Shown here one piece after another: positions 17,827-26,634 of a DNA stretch of 64,000 bases (positions within the stretch are counted from its first letter, which is position 1; the number at the start of each line of letters is the position of its first letter). A program made the position numbers and the translations under genes. The stretch spans positions 31,007 to 95,006 of the forward strand of contig JAHRWZ010000037.1 of the NCBI GenBank assembly GCA_019104865.1. The letters run 5' to 3'. Origin of the DNA: Castellaniella sp. (lineage in GTDB: Bacteria; Pseudomonadota; Gammaproteobacteria; Burkholderiales; Burkholderiaceae_B). The notes under the pieces are model-generated. The model worked only from the letters and a program-made list of their open reading frames with translations. It had not been told where the DNA came from and made no database searches.

Positions 17827-18143
17827 TTTCCCGAGTCGTCGCCCTCTTCCGGCTCATCAATTTCGGGGTTGAGAAAATCCATGAGATAGCTGGACGCTTT
17901 CGTGAAATCGCGCGCGCGCATCTTGCCAATGACGGCCAGCGGCACGCCAGAAACTTTCGCGATCAGATAACGCAGAGCATCGCCCGCGTCCTTGCCGCTT
18001 CGCCGGTTGAAATCCAGGACTTCTTCGGCAAGCGGCTCGCGCAGATCCAGCTTGCTGTAGCTCTGCGCTTCGATGCCCTCACCCAGGGTTATCGGGTGAC
18101 GCAGCGTGAGCGTCATTTCGTCTTGCAGTTCTTTCTGAGTCAT
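17823..18143 (-). CDS. Tail assembly chaperone (Mu gp41-like), frameshift donor
   Basis: A 106-residue protein of the gp41/gpE tail-assembly family (LRHPITLGEGIEAQSYSKLD, AGDALRYLIAKVSGVP, MRARDFTKASSYLMDF). The last codons are tcg-gga-aaa-tga, so the heptamer GGGAAAA (17832 down to 17826) sits in the X-XXY-YYZ register immediately before the stop. A fraction of ribosomes should slip by -1 and make the longer protein. The short and long forms together normally chaperone the tape measure during tube polymerisation. Confidence 0.9.
   Translation of the reverse strand: MTQKELQDEMTLTLRHPITLGEGIEAQSYSKLDLREPLAEEVLDFNRRSGKDAGDALRYLIAKVSGVPLAVIGKMRARDFTKASSYLMDFLNPEIDEPEEGDDSGK
17826..17832 (-). 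promoter_or_regulatory. Programmed -1 frameshift site GGGAAAA
   Basis: The heptamer is in the correct register with the chaperone frame and directly abuts its TGA stop codon, which itself promotes pausing. The -1 frame downstream is open for 50 codons and ends on the tape measure start. Layout, order and position match the conserved frameshift of tailed-phage chaperone genes. Confidence 0.85.
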
Positions 18144-18148
18144 GGCTA

Positions 18149-18517
18149 TCAGCTCGCAGTCTGTTCAGAAACCAGGGGGCCTTCGAATTTGAGGTCAACG
18201 GTGGCCTCGGTCGAATCCACCTCCTGTGCATCCACGCAGGCCATGTTGCGGCCCACCACCGTTTTGCCATTGGCAAGCTGCAGCACCACGGTGGCGTTGC
18301 GCATGCTGTTGAAGGCGGCAATCACCGTGTCGCCTGAGTCACGGCCCGTGATCGAGATGGAACCCGGCACGGGCGTCTCTTTCACGCCGTGATAGCCGTC
18401 CATGCCCATGAGGGTTTCGCGGCGCACGGTGGAGGGGCTGTATTTCGCACCGCCCGAGATCATGTAGGATTCGCCGTCCACCGTGATCTGCGCGGTACCG
18501 GCCAGAAGGTTCGCCAT
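18149..18517 (-). CDS. Tail tube protein (Mu gpM type)
   Basis: A 122-residue protein that polymerises into the inner tube. The segments LLAGTAQITVDGESYMISGG, YSPSTVRRETLMGMDGYHGV and the C-terminal STEATVDLKFEGPLV are typical of the Mu gpM/tail-tube family. It follows the sheath gene and precedes the chaperone. Confidence 0.92.
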   Translation of the reverse strand: MANLLAGTAQITVDGESYMISGGAKYSPSTVRRETLMGMDGYHGVKETPVPGSISITGRDSGDTVIAAFNSMRNATVVLQLANGKTVVGRNMACVDAQEVDSTEATVDLKFEGPLVSEQTAS

Positions 18518-18533
18518 ATCGAGGCTCCTGAAA

Positions 18534-18558
18534 ATGAAAAACCCGGCAAGGGCCGGGT
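18534..18558 (-). terminator. Intra-operon terminator between sheath and tube genes
   Basis: ACCCGGC and GCCGGGT pair around a 4-base loop with T on the minus strand after the stem. Its place between two highly expressed structural genes suggests partial attenuation that adjusts the sheath to tube ratio, unless the Q-type antiterminator suppresses it. Confidence 0.75.
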
Positions 18559-18582
18559 CGATGGTCTGTGAAAGAGGCGCGG

Positions 18583-20097
18583 TTATGCGGGCACGATGTT
18601 CGTGAACTGCATCAGGAGCGCGAAGATGCGCAGCTGATCAATGAGCACGGCCGGGTACAGGACGTTCACGCGGTTGGGGTTCGCCTGATCCTGCTGGACG
18701 ATGAGGCCCTGCGCGAAGACGGCAGCCCCCTGCACCCAGCCCCTGTCGTCTTGCATCGACTGATAGTCGGCAATGAGGTCTGCCTTGATCGTGTTCGGGG
18801 TTACGATGTTGGATCCTGGCGCCGGACGCGTGTCGTTTGCCGCGAGCTTCTTGCGGGCATATTTGGTGGTCACCACGGTTTTCAGGCTTCGCAGCACCGC
18901 CGTGAGTGTGTGCATGGTCTCGACCTCCAGATAACTGTTGTCGGGCTGGCCGAAGCTATTTTTCTGGTAGGTCGTGATGAGATTTTCGATGGCGACTGTA
19001 CCGTCGTCAGCCACCGTGAACGTGCTGACGCCCGTATAGAGCAGCGTATTGCGATCGGTGAGGTGGAACCTGGATGCCACAGGCGGCGCGAGGACGCTTG
19101 CAAGCGCCACGGTCTGCATGGGCTGCGCCGGATCAGCACGGCAGGACACAGCGGCTGCGGCAGTGAGATCGGCCGCGAAAACCCAGGCCGGAGTGGGCGA
19201 GTCGTTGAACCCCATGATGGAGACATGCTCGTCATTGCGCGTCGCGCCAAACGTCTGACATGTGGCCAGCGTCCCGCGGTAAGCGCCAAATGCGTGCCCG
19301 TAGAGCTGCTGCGACCAGCTCCAACGGCCGGTGGTCGTGGAGAGGAACGCCTTGACGGCATCGAGCGACGTCGCATCGGTGTACGGCATCGCGATGAAAT
19401 CGAAGAGCATGTCTCCCAGGCTCGCGAGAGCCGTGGTGAGCGTCGGGTTTGTCGCGCCGCCGGCCATGGGCGTGATCGTCACAGTCAGCCCCGGCGGCAA
19501 CGCCTCGCCCGACAGGGCACCCCGGTAATTCACGCGGATGTCGATATCGTTGCCGGCAAGGCCCTTGTTTTTCGCGGTGATGTTGACTTTCGAGGGTGTG
19601 ACGCCATCCACAGCCGCGGTCACCGGCAGGTCCGGCAGCGCATTGATGGCCGCCGTCAGGGCCGTTGCGAGTTGGGAGACCGTCATGGCCGCTGTGCATA
19701 CGAGCGAGACAACCGGCGACCCAGCGAAGGCTGCGATGTACAGCGAGAGCACCCCCGTTGCTGTGGCAGCGCTCGTGAATGCGACAGACCCCGTGGCAGC
19801 CACGGCGCTTGCATCGTCAGCCAGCGGCAGATACCAGACCTCGCCAAAGCCGTCTCGTGCGCGATAGGCCTGCGTCATGAGTGCGAGCATCGAACCCTGA
19901 CCGCCCACGGCTTTCGCGTCGGACACGCCTTGGGATATTGCAGGCGTATTGGCGGTGCCAGTGCCTGCGGCGGTCATCTGACCAATGATGAGCGCGCGCT
20001 GATTGACCGTCCCTGTGTTCGCTCGGCTCGGATCGATGTCGGCGTAGAACAGCGGGACGCGGATATTCTGCGGGATGTTCGGAAATTGGATTGTCAT
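18583..20097 (-). CDS. Contractile tail sheath protein (Mu gpL type)
   Basis: A 504-residue sheath protein. N terminus QFPNIPQNIRVPLFYADIDP, the internal segments GEVWYLPLADDASAVAATGS and NKGLAGNDIDIRVNYRG, and the C-terminal domain (QDDRGWVQGAAVFAQGLIVQ) match Mu gpL. Its presence makes the phage a myovirus with a contractile tail. Confidence 0.95.
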   Translation of the reverse strand: MTIQFPNIPQNIRVPLFYADIDPSRANTGTVNQRALIIGQMTAAGTGTANTPAISQGVSDAKAVGGQGSMLALMTQAYRARDGFGEVWYLPLADDASAVAATGSVAFTSAATATGVLSLYIAAFAGSPVVSLVCTAAMTVSQLATALTAAINALPDLPVTAAVDGVTPSKVNITAKNKGLAGNDIDIRVNYRGALSGEALPPGLTVTITPMAGGATNPTLTTALASLGDMLFDFIAMPYTDATSLDAVKAFLSTTTGRWSWSQQLYGHAFGAYRGTLATCQTFGATRNDEHVSIMGFNDSPTPAWVFAADLTAAAAVSCRADPAQPMQTVALASVLAPPVASRFHLTDRNTLLYTGVSTFTVADDGTVAIENLITTYQKNSFGQPDNSYLEVETMHTLTAVLRSLKTVVTTKYARKKLAANDTRPAPGSNIVTPNTIKADLIADYQSMQDDRGWVQGAAVFAQGLIVQQDQANPNRVNVLYPAVLIDQLRIFALLMQFTNIVPA

Positions 20098-20298
20098 TTA
20101 CTTGCTCCCTTTGGAGGCCATGGCGGGGGCGTCGGACGCGGACTGCGTCGCGGGCGGGTTCGCGCGCACCACATCGCCGTCGCGCAGACGGCGCACCCAG
20201 TACAGGTCGAAGTCATCGACCTGCATACCCTCGTCGGGCATGAACTGCTTTCGGACCGGATCGATCACGCGAAGGCCGGCTTTCGGTTTGACGTACAT
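20098..20298 (-). CDS. DUF2635 protein (Mu gp38 type)
   Basis: A 66-residue protein with the DUF2635 pattern MYVKPKAGLRVIDPVRKQFM followed by WVRRLRDGDVV. It is always found upstream of the sheath gene in Mu-like tails; its role is unknown. It directly abuts the sheath start. Confidence 0.88.
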   Translation of the reverse strand: MYVKPKAGLRVIDPVRKQFMPDEGMQVDDFDLYWVRRLRDGDVVRANPPATQSASDAPAMASKGSK

Positions 20299-20307
20299 GC
20301 GTCGCTC

Positions 20308-20859
20308 CTATGATTGAGGTAGATCGATGGTGGCGCCCGGTATCGGCGTGCCGTTGGGTTCCGTGATCTGCACATCCACACCCTGCAGGGGCACCACGGG
20401 CACCGGGTAGAAATCCTCGGGCCCCTGAACAAACTCCATGCCGATTGCAACATCGACCTGTCCGATGGGCCGCTCGCCATCGGATGAGATATCGAGCGCT
20501 GAGCGAAAAAACGGGTAATGCTGCAACACGCTCATGAGCGGCGGATAGTTGATGACGGCCGCCTTGATCTGCTCGCGATACTGTTCAAGCAACACCTGAG
20601 CGGCGGCAGCGTCCTGATTGCCCTGCGCGCCGGCAACATGGATGCGTGCGGAGACATGAATCGTCGCGGTCACAGTAAACGCAGGCGGCCCATTGCGACC
20701 AAAACTCGCTCCGTCTTCCTGTGTCGCGGACACGATGATCGCGGGATAGCTTCCCGCCCACGTATCCCATGTGCGCGGTGAGAACACGTTGGCTCCGGCG
20801 GGGGTCGCGTTTTGCAAAGCGGCGACAGTGAGTGCGCGAAGGTCGGCGCTGGTTGTCAT
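20308..20859 (-). CDS. Mu gp37-family tail protein (tail terminator-like)
   Basis: A 183-residue protein. The segments SADLRALTVAALQNATPAGA and SYPAIIVSATQEDGASFGRN with a later beta-rich part match the Mu gp37 family. Position next to the head-tail connector suggests the tail terminator that stops tube polymerisation, which is an inference from order. Confidence 0.82.
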   Translation of the reverse strand: MTTSADLRALTVAALQNATPAGANVFSPRTWDTWAGSYPAIIVSATQEDGASFGRNGPPAFTVTATIHVSARIHVAGAQGNQDAAAAQVLLEQYREQIKAAVINYPPLMSVLQHYPFFRSALDISSDGERPIGQVDVAIGMEFVQGPEDFYPVPVVPLQGVDVQITEPNGTPIPGATIDLPQS

Positions 20860-21185
20860 ACAGGGTCCGTCCTCTGGAGCTCCAGGCGCATCTCGCTGAC
20901 ACCGTCTGGCTGGGCATCGGCAATGACGTAGGTGCCGCCGTTACTCAACACCCTGATGGCATCGCCTTGCGCAGGCACTGCGCTTGGAAACTGAGCGGTG
21001 CGCACGACCAGCACTGGGCGCACCGTATTGACGCCTACGCTACCGTCGCCCAATGAAACCGCTTGTGTGTGGCCGTTGAAAAAGATCCCGACGACCGCAA
21101 GGGGAAATCCCCCCCGAGGCGTGAAAATGGCTGCCTCGGAGAAAACGCCATGTACAGCCGAATTCACGGAATCAAAATCAACCAT
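20856..21185 (-). CDS. Head-tail joining protein (lambda gpFII-like)
   Basis: A 109-residue protein resembling the lambda FII/Phage_attach family: an N-terminal helix (DFDSVNSAVHGVFSEAAIFT) followed by a small beta-barrel (GDAIRVLSNGGTYVIADAQP). It would join the completed head to the tail. It marks the boundary between the lambda-type head genes and the Mu-type tail genes. Confidence 0.8.
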   Translation of the reverse strand: MVDFDSVNSAVHGVFSEAAIFTPRGGFPLAVVGIFFNGHTQAVSLGDGSVGVNTVRPVLVVRTAQFPSAVPAQGDAIRVLSNGGTYVIADAQPDGVSEMRLELQRTDPV

Positions 21186-21187
21186 GG

Positions 21188-21427
21188 TCAGACCCTGTGC
21201 ACGTGCGGCCCACTCGCCGTGCCAAAGCTCGGGCCGTTATCCAGGCGAATGACAGGGGCCGACGGGTCGACGAGAAATCCCACCGATCGCAGGCGCTCAA
21301 CGTCCGCAGCCGGCAGTTCCACCTCGTCACCCGCCGCATGGCTGACGCCATCGGGTCCCACCACTGTGCGTCCGCGCGCAACCGTCGCCCTCACGAGCTG
21401 CGCGGGATCAGGGTTACGGGCGGCCAT
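21188..21427 (-). CDS. Small head protein of unknown function
   Basis: A 79-residue protein with a beta-rich core (GPDGVSHAAGDEVELPAADV, ERLRSVGFLVDP). Similar small proteins lie between the major capsid and FII genes in many lambda-like heads, where they may be FI-like or adaptor subunits. The start overlaps the capsid stop by one base. Confidence 0.72.
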   Translation of the reverse strand: MAARNPDPAQLVRATVARGRTVVGPDGVSHAAGDEVELPAADVERLRSVGFLVDPSAPVIRLDNGPSFGTASGPHVHRV

Positions 21428-22500
21428 TAGCTAAGCACCGCCGGGCAGACGTTCGCGCAGAAACACGCATTCACGCGACTCGGGATCACGATCGGCGAGG
21501 ACTGCATCATGATGAGGCGCTGCGGAGGATCGTTTTCGATCCAGGTTTTCGGGGCGAATGGCAGCGCCTCATAGTTGAATGCCGGATCCATGATCTGACC
21601 GAAAGCGCGCGTGCCCATCAGGCTCGCGCCGGTCATGATGATGGTTCCGTCCACCAGCATCGGGCGCTCGACGTCGTTTTCGTCGACAAACCAGTCGTTG
21701 TAGACCCACAGGTCATACTGACCCCAACGGCCCTTGTAGACGGCGCCATTGTCGATCTGAGCGCCCGGGTTAATGGCGTTGCCAAACGGCGCCATAGCCG
21801 GGAACACGATGGCGGTCTTCAGCGTGGGGTCGGCGATGAATCCCGTCCACGCGCTGGGGGTGAAAATGATGTCGGTGACCTTCGCGCCGGACTTCTTCAG
21901 GATCTGATGCTGCCACGCTTCGATATTGGCCGCCGGGGTAGCCGTGGGGGTCGTGCCGCCGACATTAGCGGGCGTCCATTGCTGTCCACCGGTCAGAGCC
22001 ACGGTGAGCGACGAGTCGCGCCCGAAGTCCACCACAACGGTCTGAAATCCCTCGCCCTCAATCGTGACCGTGCCCGAGCGCAGAGCCGAAGCGGCCATCC
22101 ATTCCAGACGACGGTTCAGAACGTCGATCTGATCGGTCATCTCGGCTTCGAGATTCGCCATTTCGCGCTCGATGCCCTTCAGGTCGCCGCCGATGCGCTC
22201 GCCGATCATGCGGCGCACGGGCTTGCGCAGGTCCGGGGCGCGCTTGTCTTTGATGTACGCGGGCTTGAACGTGTTGGTCTGCATGCGGCGCTGCTCGACC
22301 AGCTTGCCTTCGACCAGCGGCGAGACAAAGGGCGCCATCCGGCGCTTACCGACATCCACGTCGATCGAGACGAACTCGGAATCCGCCGTCACGATGTTGG
22401 GAAAGAACTTGTCCAGAAGGAAGGTCTGCGCGAGCTTCAGGTTCGGGACCACCTGAATGAGCGTATTGGTGTCGTACACCAGCGAAGGGGCGGTTGCCAT
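21427..22500 (-). CDS. Major capsid protein (lambda gpE family)
   Basis: A 357-residue shell protein. The N-terminal region LAQTFLLDKFFPNIVTADSE, followed by KRRMAPFVSPLVEGK, and the later FGQIMDPAFNYEALPFAPKT segment are hallmarks of the Phage_cap_E family. It would assemble the procapsid together with the decoration protein. Confidence 0.95.
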   Translation of the reverse strand: MATAPSLVYDTNTLIQVVPNLKLAQTFLLDKFFPNIVTADSEFVSIDVDVGKRRMAPFVSPLVEGKLVEQRRMQTNTFKPAYIKDKRAPDLRKPVRRMIGERIGGDLKGIEREMANLEAEMTDQIDVLNRRLEWMAASALRSGTVTIEGEGFQTVVVDFGRDSSLTVALTGGQQWTPANVGGTTPTATPAANIEAWQHQILKKSGAKVTDIIFTPSAWTGFIADPTLKTAIVFPAMAPFGNAINPGAQIDNGAVYKGRWGQYDLWVYNDWFVDENDVERPMLVDGTIIMTGASLMGTRAFGQIMDPAFNYEALPFAPKTWIENDPPQRLIMMQSSPIVIPSRVNACFCANVCPAVLS

Positions 22501-22531
22501 ACTTCATCTCCAAGAGAATTGACCGAGCGCC

Positions 22532-22559
22532 CATAAAAAAACCGCATTCGAAGATGCGG
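22532..22559 (-). terminator. Terminator between decoration and capsid genes
   Basis: CCGCAT and ATGCGG pair around a 6-base loop and the minus strand continues with seven T. As with the sheath/tube site, it sits next to a highly expressed structural gene. Confidence 0.8.
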
Positions 22560-22582
22560 CTCTTTTGTGGGTGGGTGATTGG

Positions 22583-23260
22583 TTAGGTGGGGTCCGAGGC
22601 CGAGACCGAGGATTTGACGAAGATGCCAACGGCACGCAATGCCGTGGTGAGCGTGGGAATCGTCCAGGACGCGTCATACGCGATCGCCCGGGCGTTCACC
22701 TCAGCCAGCACGTAGGCGCCGGTGGTGATGGGCCCCGCACTCGCATCGGCGTCATCGGCGAGGATAGCGACCGGGTTTTGGCTGCCATCGCTGGCGGTTT
22801 TCACCGACAGGATGAATTGTCCAACGGCATCCGTCACATTGATCGTGAAGCTGTCGCCAGCGGAAAACACCGGGGTACCCGCAGTGATCGTGAAGCCGAT
22901 GCCAGACTGCGAGTAGGCTGTGCCGGTTGTGGCGTTAGGCAGCGAGGCCCCTTCGGGATCGATCACCGTCCAGTTCGTGGCCGAAGTCGCTGTGATCGTG
23001 TAAACGCCAGTCTTGACGCCAGCGCCCGTCGACAGAGAGCCGATAGTGCCCGTTCCGACGTTGGTGCCAGCGGCGGACACTGCGTTCAGGCTAGTAACCA
23101 TGCCCAGCACCGAGCCACGCTTGAGCGCGCCCGCGGCCAGGATGATCGGCTGCGAGACGATCTTGAGGTTTCCGGCGATGAGTTGGTCGGGAACATAGGT
23201 TTCCGCCCAGATACCGGGCTGTTGGGGATTGTCCCCAATCGTGCTGATGGGAAGTGCCAT
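22583..23260 (-). CDS. Capsid decoration protein (lambda gpD-like)
   Basis: A 225-residue protein. The N terminus (YVPDQLIAGNLKIVSQPIIL) and the C-terminal GPITTGAYVLAEVNARAIAY are the HDPD/gpD pattern, with an internal extended domain. It should bind the capsid after expansion and stabilise it. It is longer than lambda gpD (110 residues), owing to the insertion. Confidence 0.85.
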   Translation of the reverse strand: MALPISTIGDNPQQPGIWAETYVPDQLIAGNLKIVSQPIILAAGALKRGSVLGMVTSLNAVSAAGTNVGTGTIGSLSTGAGVKTGVYTITATSATNWTVIDPEGASLPNATTGTAYSQSGIGFTITAGTPVFSAGDSFTINVTDAVGQFILSVKTASDGSQNPVAILADDADASAGPITTGAYVLAEVNARAIAYDASWTIPTLTTALRAVGIFVKSSVSASDPT

Positions 23261-23283
23261 TTCAGTAGCTCCTTACGGGGGGA

Positions 23284-23835
23284 TCAGATTTTTTCGCCGC
23301 GCCGCTTCTTGCCAGCGAGGACGATTTGTTCGGCGACAGTGAGCTGCGCGCCGGTGGCACCAGAACCGGGGTTCGGTGTCGCGACGCCTGCCATGCGATC
23401 AGCCAGATTACGGGACCTGGGAGCATCGGCGCGCGAGGCGTCGATGGCGGCAATCGCCGTTTTCGCGGACATATCAGTATCGAAGGCGAAAATCCCAGCC
23501 TGGCGCACAGCGCCTACACTGATGCCGTGGGCAATGATTCGAGAGCAACGCTGACGCTCAGCATGAACGGCGCGCTTGGTCGTCTTTTCATCGTCCTCGT
23601 CGTCGCCCTTCTTGTCGTTCTCGGATTCGCCCTTTTTGCCGCGCAGATCGGTGTCCTCGGTCTCTTCGACGTCGAGATCATCGTCATCGTCGTCCTCCGC
23701 GGATTTCACGCGCTTGGCATAGTCCTCGTCGGACTCATCGGGACGCTGCTTGCGCTCGTCGTCCTCATTTTCTTCGGCACGCGCACGGCCAAGCAGCGAT
23801 GCAAAGGGCGCCGTAAAAGCTTTTTTCACGCTCAT
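23284..23835 (-). CDS. Acidic scaffold-like protein
   Basis: A 183-residue protein from the ATG at 23835 (MSVKKAFTAPFASLLG). The first half is extremely acidic, with a run of Asp/Glu/Lys at about 20-85 (AEDDDDDDLDVEETEDTD), predicted disordered. The second half is helical (AERQRCSRIIAHGISVGAVR) and ends in a basic tail (GKKRRGEK). Placement between the protease and decoration genes suggests a scaffolding or internal capsid protein, although lambda's Nu3 is encoded inside the protease gene. Confidence 0.7.
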   Translation of the reverse strand: MSVKKAFTAPFASLLGRARAEENEDDERKQRPDESDEDYAKRVKSAEDDDDDDLDVEETEDTDLRGKKGESENDKKGDDEDDEKTTKRAVHAERQRCSRIIAHGISVGAVRQAGIFAFDTDMSAKTAIAAIDASRADAPRSRNLADRMAGVATPNPGSGATGAQLTVAEQIVLAGKKRRGEKI

Positions 23836-23856
23836 AGTGATTACTCTCACAGTTGG

Positions 23857-24744
23857 TTATTTGCCCAGCTCATCTAGCAAGGCCATGAAAGCGGCATCGG
23901 GTGCCATGACAGCATCCGCGAGACCGCGGCTGACTGCGGCCGCGCCCATATAGCAGGCGGCCTGCGTATCGCGCACGGACTGTGCGCCGATATTCCGGTT
24001 GCGGGCGACGGTCTGTACGAACAGCTCGCCCGTCGTGTTGATCTCCTCCTGCGCGGCAGCCAGTGCCTCGGGAGACAGCGGTATTTCAGGGTGGCCGTCG
24101 GCCTTGCGATCGCCGTAGGTGATGAACGTCACCGCGATCCCCGCTGACGTGAGCGCCTTGGACCAGTCCATGTGCATCAAGATGACGCCAATGGAGCCGG
24201 CCCCGCCCGTGCGCGGCACGATCACGCGATCAGCTGCGCTCGCGATGGCGTAGGCCGCCGAATATGCACCTTCCGTGAGGATCGCCCAGATCGGTTTGTC
24301 ACCGCGCAGACCGTAGATGGTGTCCACCAGGTCAAAACAGCCGGCAACCTCGCCACCCGGCGAGTCCACGTCCAGCACGATCGCCTGCACGGCGGGATCC
24401 GCGTGGGCGCACAGAATCGACTGCCGCAGCCCGTCATACCCCGTCATGCCAGAGTACGGGCGCAGCGTGCCGAGTTTTTGCACGAGCGTGCCGCGTACCT
24501 GGATCATGGCAACAGGTGTGTCGCCCACCATGTCGTAGCCAAAATCGCGGATGGTGGGGCCCGGTTTCGTGAAATCGTCGTCCCACTCGTCCATTGCCAT
24601 CGGGTTCAAGATCCGGCCATCGGCGCGGGTGATGTGGCTCACACCCAGACGCTCGGAGAGCGCCGCCATGATGACCTCGGCTTTTTCTGCGCGAATCGCG
24701 AGCGGCACATTGAAGAGGCGTTGCGCGAGATGGGCAAACTGCAT
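23857..24744 (-). CDS. S49-family head maturation protease (lambda gpC-like)
   Basis: A 295-residue serine protease of the SppA/gpC family. The motifs VDSPGGEVAGCFDLVDTI and GGAGSIGVILMHMDWSKAL are visible, with the catalytic Ser in GSIG. It should process scaffold and portal proteins during procapsid maturation. It overlaps no neighbour but abuts the portal stop (24744/24745). Confidence 0.9.
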   Translation of the reverse strand: MQFAHLAQRLFNVPLAIRAEKAEVIMAALSERLGVSHITRADGRILNPMAMDEWDDDFTKPGPTIRDFGYDMVGDTPVAMIQVRGTLVQKLGTLRPYSGMTGYDGLRQSILCAHADPAVQAIVLDVDSPGGEVAGCFDLVDTIYGLRGDKPIWAILTEGAYSAAYAIASAADRVIVPRTGGAGSIGVILMHMDWSKALTSAGIAVTFITYGDRKADGHPEIPLSPEALAAAQEEINTTGELFVQTVARNRNIGAQSVRDTQAACYMGAAAVSRGLADAVMAPDAAFMALLDELGK

Positions 24745-26370
24745 TTACTGTTCCTCCGGGGTCTTTGCGGCTTCTTTGGCATCGATCCCCTGCAAGGCTG
24801 CAGGGATTGGCAGACCCAGCTTGCGATAACGCTCGATTTCGATGGCACGCCGATCGGCCACATCACGCCAGTCCGCGCCCGAGATTTCCGCGCATTCGTC
24901 TTCGAGCGAGGACATGCCACCGTCGATTCCAAGGAGTGCCCCCTGGCGCTCCTTCACGATGTCCACCAGACCGCGACCTGGCCCCATCCATTTCGCACGA
25001 GCGTAGGCGGCGCGCGCCTCGACGAAATCAGGGGCCCCCGCGGGCAGCGGATAATCGTCGATGTCCATCGACTCCTCGAGCCACGCGCCAAAAATCGGCT
25101 GAGCTTGGCCGGTGGCAAAGCCAGTCCTGCGGCGAGAAAATGTCTTCCAGGCTTCGAGCATGGCTGATCGGTAGGCGCTGTAATTCACCTCGGCCCAGTT
25201 TTGACTGATCTGTTGGGCAGCAAGCCCCGTGCCTGCCGAAAAATGCCGCAGCATCGCCGATTCGAACGCGGCGAAGTTGCTCGACGGCCGGGTCGGAGCC
25301 ACCGTACCGATGGTTTCGCCCGGGTACAGGTGCGTCATGCCCACATCACCCAGGCGCGTGTGACGTTCCTCGTGATATGCGGAGCGCTCCTGTTGGTAGG
25401 CGCTCACCTTGTCGGAGCCCTGCAATGCCTCTTCAACGAGTTCCGAGTCGAAAGGGCTTTGGATGAAGGCCGCGAAAAATGCGTTAACGATCGCCGCGTC
25501 CAGCTCGGTCCCGTCATATTTGATGAGCATTTTGAAGCGCTGCATGACCGGCGTGAGAAAGCCGATACCGCGGTGCTGGGCTGCCCGGTCGTGGTCGAAA
25601 TGATGCACGATAATTGGCCGGCCCCATGCGGTTTCGCGGGGAATGCGGTCCCACTCCACAGATTTCGCGGCACTGAACCAATCGCCCTGATGCGCGCGCC
25701 GAATGTGGTAAGCGATCGGCACGCCATAGCTATCCACCTCCACACCGCCGCGCATCGCCTGCTGATCGAATCGCAGCTGCGGGTTTGAGAGCCGGTCAGG
25801 ATCGATCACCTGAACAGCTGTCGCGTATTTCGCGCGACCCACGCCGATGCGATTGGGCAGCCAGTGCAACATCGTGAGTGAATCGCCATCAATCAGTTGA
25901 TGCCGAAACGCGAGCTGCATCATCTGCGGAAATGTCAGCACCCGCTCAGAATTGCAGTAAAAACCCGGGTCATTGGCCCAAGTGCGCCAGTGCGACTCCA
26001 CGCACTGTCCGAACTCGTCGGCCCACACATGATCGAATGCCGTATTCCCCGTGGCGACCTGCAGCCACCGATAATCAGGCTTGGAGACCGGATGGAAATT
26101 CGCGCCGATGACGTTATCGACCGTGCGCATGACCGCGGCCGTGGCCCATCCGTCGTTGCGGATGAGGTCCCGAGCTCGCGCCGCGAGCCGGTCGCGATAC
26201 ATGTTGATCTCACCATCGGGAGACCACAGGTACGGCATCCAGTCGCGGACGTGGCCGCCATACAGATCCGCGGCGTCATAGGGCGCGCCGCCACCAGGGG
26301 CGAGCATCGAGCCGCGACGCGGCGCGATCGGCAGGCCGTTCGCCCCGAGGATGGTTACGGGATTTTCCAT
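24745..26370 (-). CDS. Portal protein (lambda gpB family)
   Basis: A 541-residue portal protein. The motifs RDLIRNDGWATAAVMRTVDN, FHPVSKPDYRW and GTGLAAQQISQNWAEVNYSA are typical of Phage_portal_2. The dodecamer forms the DNA entry channel. The start at 26370 overlaps the gpW stop in a TAATG arrangement; the open frame upstream of it is not coding. Confidence 0.95.
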   Translation of the reverse strand: MENPVTILGANGLPIAPRRGSMLAPGGGAPYDAADLYGGHVRDWMPYLWSPDGEINMYRDRLAARARDLIRNDGWATAAVMRTVDNVIGANFHPVSKPDYRWLQVATGNTAFDHVWADEFGQCVESHWRTWANDPGFYCNSERVLTFPQMMQLAFRHQLIDGDSLTMLHWLPNRIGVGRAKYATAVQVIDPDRLSNPQLRFDQQAMRGGVEVDSYGVPIAYHIRRAHQGDWFSAAKSVEWDRIPRETAWGRPIIVHHFDHDRAAQHRGIGFLTPVMQRFKMLIKYDGTELDAAIVNAFFAAFIQSPFDSELVEEALQGSDKVSAYQQERSAYHEERHTRLGDVGMTHLYPGETIGTVAPTRPSSNFAAFESAMLRHFSAGTGLAAQQISQNWAEVNYSAYRSAMLEAWKTFSRRRTGFATGQAQPIFGAWLEESMDIDDYPLPAGAPDFVEARAAYARAKWMGPGRGLVDIVKERQGALLGIDGGMSSLEDECAEISGADWRDVADRRAIEIERYRKLGLPIPAALQGIDAKEAAKTPEEQ

Positions 26371-26618
26371 TACCGCATCACAAAACTGATCTGGCGACGC
26401 GCGCGACACACGATGCCGAGCTTCTGTTGGATGAGCGTGATTTCGCCCAAGAGCCGACTGAGATCCGTTGCGCGGTACGAAACCGTGCGCGAGCCGTCGG
26501 ATTGCATGTAGCTCGCAGACGCTACCTGAGTGCCCTGCAGCAGCTGACCATAGGCGGTTTGCAGGGCAACCAGGCGCGCCTGCAAATCCGACTGGCTCAT
26601 TCCGTCGTAGACACTCAT
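26370..26618 (-). CDS. Head-tail connector gpW-like protein
   Basis: An 82-residue protein with the gpW pattern (MSQSDLQARLVALQTAYGQL, DGSRTVSYRATDLSRLLGEI). It would bind below the portal and stabilise packaged DNA before tail joining. The start at 26618 was chosen because the extended frame upstream is the shadow of the terminase gene. TAATG coupling to the portal gene. Confidence 0.88.
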   Translation of the reverse strand: MSVYDGMSQSDLQARLVALQTAYGQLLQGTQVASASYMQSDGSRTVSYRATDLSRLLGEITLIQQKLGIVCRARRQISFVMR

Positions 26619-26634
26619 CGAAAATCCTTGATCG

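Noticed and set aside
18568..20313. 581-codon plus-strand open frame opposite the sheath gene
   Set aside because: Antisense shadow; the minus strand encodes the sheath and DUF2635 proteins.
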